A DNA stretch of 6,523 nucleotides. It comes from Nitrospirota bacterium. GTDB lineage: Bacteria > Nitrospinota_A > UBA7883. This document shows positions 1-4,604 of this stretch, in pieces. Both the position numbers and the translations under genes were made by a program. The first letter of the stretch is position 1, and each line of letters starts with the position of its first letter. Location of the stretch: assembly GCA_011052055.1 (NCBI GenBank), contig DRJW01000190.1, positions 1 through 6,523 on the forward strand, in the 5' to 3' direction. The notes under the pieces were generated by a model. That model was given only the letters and a program-made list of their open reading frames with translations, was not told the origin of the DNA and did not search any database.

Positions 1-319
1 CCACCTCCGGGTGCCGGTCGAGCGCAAGGTGATATCCGATCAGCGATATGTCGTTATCGAGAAGGATTTTGAGCCGTTGTTTCAAGCTCCCCCGGACGAC
101 TTTAGGATCAGAGTCCCAGAACATGCCATGATGAACCAGAATGGCGTTCGCGTCCCTCGCTACAGCTTCATTAAAAAGCTGTACGCAGGCCGAAACGCCG
201 CAGACTATCTTTGTGACATCTGTAGCCCCCTCCACCTGCAGTCCCCTGGGGCAGGAGTCTTCTATGGCGCCGATGTCGAGGTAGTCGTCGATAAACTTTG
301 TAAGTTTATGAAGATTCAT
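1..319 (-). CDS. Nif3-like dinuclear metal centre protein (YbgI family), N-terminal part
   Basis: Reading leftward from an ATG at 319, the frame stays open to the window edge and gives 106 residues of a NIF3/YbgI-family protein (annotated as GTP cyclohydrolase 1 type 2 homologue; true biochemical role unsettled). Visible family motifs are PRGLQVEG (24-31), GVSAC (41-45), AILVHHGMFW (59-68) and GYHLALDRHPEV (95-106). His63, His64 and Asp101 match the first three ligands of the dinuclear metal site. The remaining His/Glu ligands lie in the missing C-terminal part. An in-frame stop lies at 338-340 and no other ATG intervenes, so the start is secure, although no good Shine-Dalgarno is seen. It lies 52 bases downstream of the SecB-like gene on the same strand, without a visible terminator between, so read-through is possible. 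Base composition is that of the core genome, unlike the AT-rich operon beside it. The plus-strand frame over 11-322 is its shadow. Confidence 0.93.
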   Translation of the reverse strand, partial: MNLHKLTKFIDDYLDIGAIEDSCPRGLQVEGATDVTKIVCGVSACVQLFNEAVARDANAILVHHGMFWDSDPKVVRGSLKQRLKILLDNDISLIGYHLALDRHPEV

Positions 320-371
320 TAGAATTTTATTTCTGGATTATGTTAGAGAAGATATAGTTGGGACAATGATA

Positions 372-866
372 TTATCCCGTTTTTTTCTTAGACGCCTTCT
401 TTTTTGGTGGTTTTACGTCGTAATCAAATTCAACAAAAGGAAACCGTACGCCTCTTCGAATCAAATCCATTTTTGACAGCAAATAGTCCATATGCTCTTT
501 TAAATAAGGAAATATCTGGGCGGCAAATACATTGCTATATTTACGTAAAGTTTTTATATCTTCTTTTCCCCCCGCAAGGACAAAATAACCGGATATTTTA
601 CATTTAATGCGGTAAATTTCAATTGCCTGTTTCACATTTTCAGTTACTAAAGTTTCGTATCCTATTTGCTCTACATCTATAGTTGTTGAAAATTGATCGA
701 CTTTTTTGGGCACAAGTTTGTGTGCGTAATGCACATCAGTAATTAAAGAAGTCCTATAAGCTCCTTCTGAATCTCCCGTAGGAAACTTTATTAATTTACA
801 AGCTGACTCATTTAAAATAATATTTTTCAAACGCGCCTTTCCGAAATATTTTGTTGAATTGTTCAT
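372..866 (-). CDS. SecB-like chaperone of a toxin-antitoxin-chaperone module
   Basis: A 164-residue protein with SecB-family features. SecB is a cytosolic export chaperone that binds unfolded chains; SecB-like copies beside toxin-antitoxin genes guard the antitoxin. The segment CKISGYFVL (89-97) fits the SecB strand pattern in which Y/S-G-x-F-x-L follows an aromatic-rich strand. After a variable loop, AAQIFPYLKEHMDYLLSKMDL (115-135) fits the helix usually read as LFPYAREVIS-x-LT. The protein ends in PFVEFDYD, where SecB has its L-x-P-V-x-F strand. The N-terminal part (1-60) is poorly conserved, as in other TAC SecB-like proteins. A lysine-rich tail (KPPKKKASKKKTG, 152-164) is unusual for SecB, which is acidic. 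The start lies 10 bases after the hicB stop with no Shine-Dalgarno, suggesting translational coupling. Third gene of the hicA-hicB-secB operon. The family call is from motif pattern only; function as antitoxin chaperone is inferred from context. Confidence 0.8.
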   Translation of the reverse strand: MNNSTKYFGKARLKNIILNESACKLIKFPTGDSEGAYRTSLITDVHYAHKLVPKKVDQFSTTIDVEQIGYETLVTENVKQAIEIYRIKCKISGYFVLAGGKEDIKTLRKYSNVFAAQIFPYLKEHMDYLLSKMDLIRRGVRFPFVEFDYDVKPPKKKASKKKTG

Positions 867-876
867 ATTAAAAAGG

Positions 877-1389
877 TCAGTTTAATATTGGTCCAATATT
901 TTCACTAAAGAACTTTTCTGTAACTTTTATTTCTCCAGGTTTATAATCCAAAGGCACTATAAATCTTACTTTTTCGGTCATTTCAACACCTTTTGTCTTT
1001 CCCACTTTTTTGCTAGGAGCTTCAAAAAGCTCTTCTAATTGTACTTTTTCCAATGCCACATTTTTTAACCAATCATTAATAGAAACACCTGCTGAATATG
1101 CTCTAGTTGCTACCTGCTGGTGCAAATCCTCACCAAGCCTTACGTTTAAAGATCCTTTAAAAGACCTTTTTGCTTCAATTCCGTTTCTTGCACATGTTTT
1201 TATATAGTTATCTACAGCTTTATGAAATTTTTTCTCCAACTCATCTATTGTTTTGCCTTCGTATAGAATTGTGTCTGTAATGAAAAGCACTTTCCCATAA
1301 AGACAACGATCATCAATATCAGGCTCAACAGATCCAAAATATTCACCTTTTCCTGCTGGAGGGTTGTATTTCATTACTTTATCGGCCAT
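877..1389 (-). CDS. hicB: HicB-family antitoxin with C-terminal extension (probable chaperone-addiction segment)
   Basis: A 170-residue antitoxin. Residues 17-72 fit the HicB N-terminal domain (partial RNase H fold): YFGSVEPDIDD, then LYGKVLFITD, YEGKTIDELEKKFHKAVDNY and a Cys at 66. Residues 78-115 fit a ribbon-helix-helix DNA-binding unit: strand GSLNVRL, helix EDLHQQVATRAYSAG, then SINDWLKNVALEK. A typical HicB of this type ends about here, near 110-120 residues. This one runs about 50 further residues: a Lys-rich linker (126-135), then VRFIVPLDYKPGEIKVTEKFF and a hydrophobic end GPILN. Given the SecB-like gene next door, that extension is the best candidate for a chaperone-addiction domain. 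HicB should neutralise HicA by direct binding and repress the operon through its ribbon-helix-helix unit. It starts 9 bases after the hicA stop, with a weak GAG-type ribosome site overlapping that stop. Met6 is a possible alternative start. Confidence 0.9.
   Translation of the reverse strand: MADKVMKYNPPAGKGEYFGSVEPDIDDRCLYGKVLFITDTILYEGKTIDELEKKFHKAVDNYIKTCARNGIEAKRSFKGSLNVRLGEDLHQQVATRAYSAGVSINDWLKNVALEKVQLEELFEAPSKKVGKTKGVEMTEKVRFIVPLDYKPGEIKVTEKFFSENIGPILN
884..900. repeat. Perfect 17-base inverted repeat at the end of hicB
   Basis: AATATTGG-T-CCAATATT: two 8-base arms around one central base. On the hicB mRNA it can fold as a 7-base stem with a GAC triloop, ending 18 bases before the SecB-like start codon. 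It codes for part of the last antitoxin residues (N-I-G-P-I-L). It could be a protein-binding site or a weak translation-tuning hairpin, or simple chance in AT-rich coding DNA. Confidence 0.5.
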
Positions 1390-1398
1390 AATTTTTTC

Positions 1399-1659
1399 TC
1401 ATATGTAGTTGTGGTCTTTAAGATGTTTTATCATTTCTTTGATATAATGACTTTTTATTGCAGGCTTACCGCCTTTTGTGTGAGGCTTAGGCATTGCAAA
1501 ATATTCACCTTTTTCTTTATTAATAAATGAAAAATCTGCTCCGCCACCACTGTCATCTAAGTCATATCCCAAGTGTTTAAATATCCTAACGGCTTCATTC
1601 CACGTAAAATCCGCTGGCTTATTTAAAAGACGATCAAGCGTTTTTCTAAACTTCGACAT
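1399..1659 (-). CDS. hicA: HicA-family toxin, variant without the canonical active-site histidine
   Basis: An 86-residue protein matching the longer HicA group. It has an N-terminal KTLDRLLNKPADFTW, then NEAVRIFKHLGYDL, a glycine turn SGGGADFSF (38-46), and AMPKPHTKGG (55-64), followed by a C-terminal helix. HicA toxins have a double-stranded-RNA-binding-like fold and cleave mRNA, stopping growth until HicB binds them. In the E. coli type the catalytic His sits just after the glycine turn (G-S-x-H). Here that place reads G-G-A-D, so the canonical His is absent. His60 falls in the P-x-H motif that many HicA proteins also carry. Related longer HicA proteins often have G-S-R-V there, so this looks like a subfamily trait, not random decay. 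First gene of the operon; the stop overlaps the weak hicB ribosome site. No Shine-Dalgarno precedes its ATG, and a TATAAT lies only 5-10 bases upstream, so its mRNA may be leaderless. Confidence 0.87.
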   Translation of the reverse strand: MSKFRKTLDRLLNKPADFTWNEAVRIFKHLGYDLDDSGGGADFSFINKEKGEYFAMPKPHTKGGKPAIKSHYIKEMIKHLKDHNYI

Positions 1660-1663
1660 TTAT

Positions 1664-1669
1664 ATTATA
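1664..1669 (-). promoter_or_regulatory. Candidate -10 box of hicA (TATAAT), leaderless start
   Basis: On the minus strand TATAAT lies only four bases before the hicA ATG (1659). A transcript started about seven bases downstream would begin at or beside the ATG and so lack a leader. The -35 at 17 bases spacing (TTAGTT) is poor, which makes this a weak or activator/repressor-shaped promoter. The A/T run TATATAATATAA could also be incidental. Confidence 0.4.
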
Positions 1670-1681
1670 TACTATCGGACT

Positions 1682-1704
1682 TGCGCAACTAAAGATTAGT
1701 CGCA
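1682..1704. promoter_or_regulatory. Candidate HicB operator, imperfect palindrome
   Basis: The arrangement is TGCG-ca-ACTAA-aga-TTAGT-CGCA: 5-base arms around a three-base centre, extended by outer 4-base arms with a two-base bulge on one side. It lies 23-45 bases before the hicA start, between the two candidate promoters. That is where an autoregulating HicB ribbon-helix-helix repressor would be expected to bind. Binding by HicB is inferred from position and symmetry only. Confidence 0.45.
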
Positions 1705-1718
1705 TATTTGTTGTTACC

Positions 1719-1747
1719 ATATTCAAGTAAGCATCAACATATGTCAA
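1719..1747 (-). promoter_or_regulatory. Candidate upstream hicA promoter (TTGACA, 17 bases, GAATAT)
   Basis: The minus strand has a perfect TTGACA (+ strand TGTCAA at 1742-1747), then 17 bases, then GAATAT (+ ATATTC at 1719-1724), which matches TATAAT at 3 of 6 places. It would give a leader of about 50 bases for hicA. The -35 touches the 8-base palindrome ACATATGT (1737-1744). With the TATAAT near the ATG this gives the operon two possible starts. Confidence 0.4.
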
Positions 1748-1756
1748 TTTGGTATT

Positions 1757-1785
1757 TCGTCATAGACGCCGATTTTTATTATAAT
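1757..1785 (+). promoter_or_regulatory. Candidate promoter of the ppx/gppA operon
   Basis: TCGTCA (1757-1762, 4 of 6 matches to TTGACA), 17 bases, then a perfect TATAAT (1780-1785). A start near 1792 would leave a leader of about 32 bases before the ATG at 1824. It faces away from the hicA promoters, so the 1660-1823 spacer serves both directions. Confidence 0.5.
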
Positions 1786-1823
1786 CTTCGCATGTCCGAA
1801 ACGTATCAACCAGCGCTATTTTT

Positions 1824-2741
1824 ATGAGCCGTGTAGCCGCCATCGATCTTGGGACGAACACCGTCCGGATTCTTGTTGCGGACGCCAATGGTGAAGGGGG
1901 GTACTCTCCTCTCTTCTCCAGCCAGATAGTCACCCGCCTGGGCCAACGTTTACACGAGACAGGAAGTCTTGCGCCGGAGGCGATCAAACGCACAACCGAG
2001 GGGATCGCCAAGCTTATAAAAAGAGCGGAAAGTTTCGCGCCCTTCTCCCTTTCGATCACAGCGACAAGCGCGGGACGGGAGGCTGATAACACCGGAACCC
2101 TCGACGCCATGATTCGCGCCGCCACAGGGCATGGAGTAAAAATCATCTCCGGCGACGAAGAAGCGCGGCTTTCTTTAAAGGGCGTACTGCTTGCCATCGA
2201 AGAGGACGATTTTATATTGATCGATATAGGCGGAGGGAGTACGGAATTTATTCTCGGCAAGGATGGAAGCCCGGTGAAAGTATATAACACGAACCTTGGC
2301 GTTGTCCGCCTCGCCGAGACCTATCTTACGAAACATCCGGTGATCGAAAAAGAATACGACAATATGATATCCGAAATCGACAGGGTGGTGGATGAGGCTT
2401 TCAATCATCTTCGCGACGGTGAAAAATATATACTGGTGGGGACGGCCGGGACCATAACATCGCTTGCCGCCATAGCGCAGGATATGGCCGATTATTCTCC
2501 CGCTCGAATAAACAATTTTAAACTTACGGATGAAATGGTGGAGTCGTCACGCCTGAAACTTTCAGTGATGACAATAGAGCAAAGATCGCGCATACCCGTT
2601 CTGCAAGACGGACGCGAAGATTTGATAATTCCAGGCTTGGCGATTGTCCAGTCGGTTATCAAACGTTTCGGATCGAGCCAGATGGTCGTCTCCGACTATG
2701 GATTGCGCGAGGGGCTGATTATGGAGCTTATGGAAAAATGA
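1824..2741 (+). CDS. Ppx/GppA-family phosphatase (short form)
   Basis: A 305-residue enzyme of the exopolyphosphatase / guanosine pentaphosphate phosphohydrolase family, with the actin-like ATPase fold. Motifs in order: AIDLGTNTVRILVAD (6-20, phosphate loop), TATSAGREADN (79-89), IISGDEEARLSLKGV (107-121), ILIDIGGGSTEFILG (131-145), YILVGTAGTITSLAAIA (202-218) and VVSDYGLREGLIMEL (288-302). The length equals the short two-domain forms, without the C-terminal HD-like and helical domains of E. coli Ppx or GppA. Its substrate may therefore be polyphosphate, pppGpp or both, and cannot be told from motifs. An in-frame stop at 1782-1784 and the absence of other start codons support the ATG at 1824; no clear Shine-Dalgarno precedes it. 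Its last four bases overlap the start of the BatC-like gene (ATGA), indicating translational coupling. Confidence 0.93.
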   Translation: MSRVAAIDLGTNTVRILVADANGEGGYSPLFSSQIVTRLGQRLHETGSLAPEAIKRTTEGIAKLIKRAESFAPFSLSITATSAGREADNTGTLDAMIRAATGHGVKIISGDEEARLSLKGVLLAIEEDDFILIDIGGGSTEFILGKDGSPVKVYNTNLGVVRLAETYLTKHPVIEKEYDNMISEIDRVVDEAFNHLRDGEKYILVGTAGTITSLAAIAQDMADYSPARINNFKLTDEMVESSRLKLSVMTIEQRSRIPVLQDGREDLIIPGLAIVQSVIKRFGSSQMVVSDYGLREGLIMELMEK

Positions 2742-3583
2742 AGCCTGCGTTTCACCTTCTTTTTATCTATATCGCCGCGCTGGCTCTCGCCGGGTTTGGC
2801 GACCCGGCCTATTTCGCCAACAAACGGGGCGTCGAGAAGTATAACGAAAAGAAATACGAAGACGCGCTAAAAGAATATCTCAAAGCGCAAAAAGGCGATC
2901 CGGATGAGAAGTCTATCGACTACAATCTGGGGGGAGCTTACTACAAGATGGGGCGGTATGACGAAGCGGTCCGCGCTTATGGGCGCGCCCTGTCGTCGGG
3001 GAAGGATAATATAAAAAAAAGCGCCAGGTTCAACCTGGGCGCGGCTCTTTACAAAGCCGGAGATAAAGCCGCGTTATCGGACAAAACAGACGAGGCTCTG
3101 GAATCTTACAGGGAATCGGCCAGGCAGTATAAAACAGTGTTAAACAAAGACAGCGCCGATAATGACGCCCGGCACAACTTGGAATTGGCGCTTTTGAAAA
3201 TGAAAGAAATGGAGCATAAAAAAAAGCGGGAGCAAAAACAACAAAACGAGAAGGAGCGCCAGAAAAAAGAGCAGAAGAAAAAAGAGCAGAAGAAAAAAGA
3301 GGGACAATCGGAAAAAGAAAAGCGGGATAAAAGCGATAAAAAGAAAACGGGCCGTGAAAACAAAAAAGAAGAAAAGGATACTCCGCGACAAAACGCTGAA
3401 AATAAGGACAGGCCTGAAGACCAGGGCCAGCAAAAACAAGATAGCCAGCCTGAGCCCCGGCGGATCAGTAAAGAGCAGGCCGAAAGAATATTCGACGCTA
3501 TCGAGCGGGATGAAAAAAAACTTAAGGAAAATATGTTAAAAGGCCAGTTAAAGAAACCTTCCGAGTCGGGAAAGGATTGGTGA
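2738..3583 (+). CDS. Exported TPR protein, BatC-like, with a Lys/Glu/Gln-rich linker
   Basis: A 281-residue protein. Residues 1-23 form a signal peptide (hydrophobic LLFIYIAALALAGF) with no lipobox Cys, so a periplasmic or membrane-anchored location is expected. Three TPR-like units follow: about 24-56 (GVEKYNEKKYEDALKEYLKA), 58-91 (DYNLGGAYYKMGRYDEAVRA) and 96-136, the last with a small insertion. Residues 158-240 are low-complexity, rich in Lys, Glu and Gln. The end, ISKEQAERIFDAIERDEKKL followed by a GKDW terminus, resembles BatC proteins of Bat (Bacteroides aerotolerance) loci, which act with von Willebrand-factor proteins and MoxR. No moxR, batA, batB or batD is in the window, so the BatC label is a family resemblance only. 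It overlaps ppx/gppA by four bases, without its own clear ribosome site. The A-rich tract gives long antisense frames that are not genes. Confidence 0.85.
   Translation: MKPAFHLLFIYIAALALAGFGDPAYFANKRGVEKYNEKKYEDALKEYLKAQKGDPDEKSIDYNLGGAYYKMGRYDEAVRAYGRALSSGKDNIKKSARFNLGAALYKAGDKAALSDKTDEALESYRESARQYKTVLNKDSADNDARHNLELALLKMKEMEHKKKREQKQQNEKERQKKEQKKKEQKKKEGQSEKEKRDKSDKKKTGRENKKEEKDTPRQNAENKDRPEDQGQQKQDSQPEPRRISKEQAERIFDAIERDEKKLKENMLKGQLKKPSESGKDW
3269..3298 (+). repeat. Two tandem 15-base units inside the BatC-like gene
   Basis: GAGCAGAAGAAAAAA occurs twice in tandem (3269-3283, 3284-3298), coding EQKKK-EQKKK in the low-complexity linker. Degenerate copies of the same theme precede and follow. 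The runs of A make the tract prone to copy-number change and polymerase slippage; unit gain or loss keeps the frame. Confidence 0.8.
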
Positions 3584-3589
3584 ATGTAA

Positions 3590-4459
3590 ATGAGTAAACT
3601 TGCCATTATGGGAGGGAGCGCCGCCAATGAATTGATAGCCAAAAAACATTTCGGCTCGTATAAGAAAGTTCCGGCCAAAAAGACACCGTTTGGAAAGGTA
3701 TCAGATATCCGCCTGTATAAATCCACAGGTCTGGAGTTTTATTTCCTGCCGCGCCACGGGGCTGACGGCTATCAGACCGCCGCCCCGTTCGTGAACTACC
3801 GCGCCAACATCTGGGCGTTAAAAGCGCTTGGGGTCGAGCGGATAATCTCCTGGTCGGGTCCGGGGATCATTAACCCCGGCCTGGAGGTAGGGAACTTCGC
3901 CGTGCCCGGCGACATAATAGACCAGACAAAAAACAGACCCTCCACCTTTTTCGAAAAAGGCGGCCTGGGATTTATCAGGATGAGCCATCCTTTCTGTCCC
4001 GACCTTCGGCACGCGCTCATATATTCGCTCGAAAACCTGAACCTCGATTTTCACAATGAATCGATATACTGTTGTACCGAAGGGCCGAGGCTTGAGACGC
4101 CGGCGGAGATAAGGCTATACCACGCATACGGCGCCGACCTGGTGGGGATGACCCTGGCGCCAGAGGCGTTTTTGGCCCGCGAGCTTGAGATCTGTTACGC
4201 CTCCCTTTGCTATTTAACCAACTTCGCCGAAGGGATGGTAAACCGCGAATTCGAAGGCGGCGTGCTGTTCGAGGGAATGATGTCCCCCGGCGAAAAGAAA
4301 ATAGTAGATAAAGCGGTGAAGAAAATGCCGGAGATAATCGTGGGCGCGTTAAAAGCCGTTCTCGATCATTCCCGTGATTGCCAGTGCAAAAACGCCATGG
4401 AGCGGTATAGAAAGCAGGGGATTATCACCGATAACTGGCGTAAATGGATCAACCCGTAA
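3590..4459 (+). CDS. MTAP/PNP-family purine nucleoside phosphorylase, atypical base site
   Basis: A 289-residue member of the 5'-methylthioadenosine phosphorylase / purine nucleoside phosphorylase family, which splits a (methylthio)nucleoside with phosphate in purine or methionine salvage. Family motifs: MGGSA (7-11, phosphate loop), FLPRHGADGYQTAAPFVNYR (52-71), NIWALKALGVERII, PGDIIDQTKNRPSTFF (107-121), HPFCPDLR (133-140), CTEGPRLETPAE (162-173), GADLVGMTLAPEAFLARELE (181-200) and CYASLCYLTNF (202-212). Two departures from classical MTAP stand out. S-G-P-G-I-I-N-P-G (89-97) is a variant of the usual serine loop. TNFAEG (210-215) replaces TDYD-x-W, so both Asp residues that recognise adenine are absent and an Asn stands at the first. 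That favours a 6-oxopurine substrate (methylthioinosine, inosine or guanosine), by inference. It starts 6 bases after the BatC-like stop, and AAAGGA (3571-3576) lies 13 bases before the ATG. Confidence 0.9.
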   Translation: MSKLAIMGGSAANELIAKKHFGSYKKVPAKKTPFGKVSDIRLYKSTGLEFYFLPRHGADGYQTAAPFVNYRANIWALKALGVERIISWSGPGIINPGLEVGNFAVPGDIIDQTKNRPSTFFEKGGLGFIRMSHPFCPDLRHALIYSLENLNLDFHNESIYCCTEGPRLETPAEIRLYHAYGADLVGMTLAPEAFLARELEICYASLCYLTNFAEGMVNREFEGGVLFEGMMSPGEKKIVDKAVKKMPEIIVGALKAVLDHSRDCQCKNAMERYRKQGIITDNWRKWINP

Positions 4460-4545
4460 GCCAGAGCCATATTAAAAACTTTGAGTATGATGTTGTTAAA
4501 AGAATAGGTGATTTTCTTCTTGCCCACGCTTTCATGGGCGGGTAA
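4444..4545 (+). CDS. Possible 33-residue small ORF (uncertain)
   Basis: The frame reads MDQPVSQSHIKNFEYDVVKR, then IGDFLLAHAFMGG and a TAA stop. Its ATG is in the last codons of the phosphorylase gene (TAAATGG), overlapping it by 16 bases in another frame. It fills most of the otherwise empty 4460-4604 spacer. No Shine-Dalgarno precedes it, and I recognise no family. It could be a coupled small protein, the remnant of a longer gene, or chance. The rest of the spacer shows only a weak 5-base hairpin (GCCCA 4522-4526 with TGGGC 4535-4539) and no T run, hence no convincing terminator. Confidence 0.2.
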   Translation: MDQPVSQSHIKNFEYDVVKRIGDFLLAHAFMGG

Positions 4546-4592
4546 CCTTATCGTGTGGTCGGATATTCACCTGTGGCAATAGGCGATTTGGC

Positions 4593-4599
4593 AAGGGGG
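4593..4599 (+). promoter_or_regulatory. Strong ribosome-binding site of the UPF0173 gene
   Basis: AAGGGGG lies five bases before the ATG at 4605. It is among the best Shine-Dalgarno sequences of the window and fixes this ATG as the start; the longer frame from 4555 is out of phase. Confidence 0.8.
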
Positions 4600-4604
4600 T
4601 TTGA

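Noticed and set aside
11..322. Plus-strand 103-codon frame
   Set aside because: It lies antisense to the nif3-like gene, whose minus-strand reading shows metal-ligand motifs; the plus-strand peptide resembles nothing I know.
389..1770. Matching 8-mers TAGACGCC at 389-396 and 1763-1770 as integration repeats of the cassette
   Set aside because: The left copy is inside the SecB-like coding end and eight bases is too short to exceed chance at this distance.
1760..2290. Minus-strand 176-codon frame over ppx/gppA
   Set aside because: It lies antisense to conserved Ppx/GppA motifs and has no recognisable domain.
3106..3726. Long minus-strand frame rich in Phe, Ser, Leu and Cys
   Set aside because: It is the mirror of the Lys/Glu-rich A-tract of the BatC-like gene; antisense of AAA/GAA codons reads TTT/TTC and leaves the frame open by composition alone.
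4522..4539. Hairpin GCCCA/TGGGC as terminator of the ppx-phosphorylase operon
   Set aside because: The stem has only five pairs, the loop is eight bases and no T run follows.
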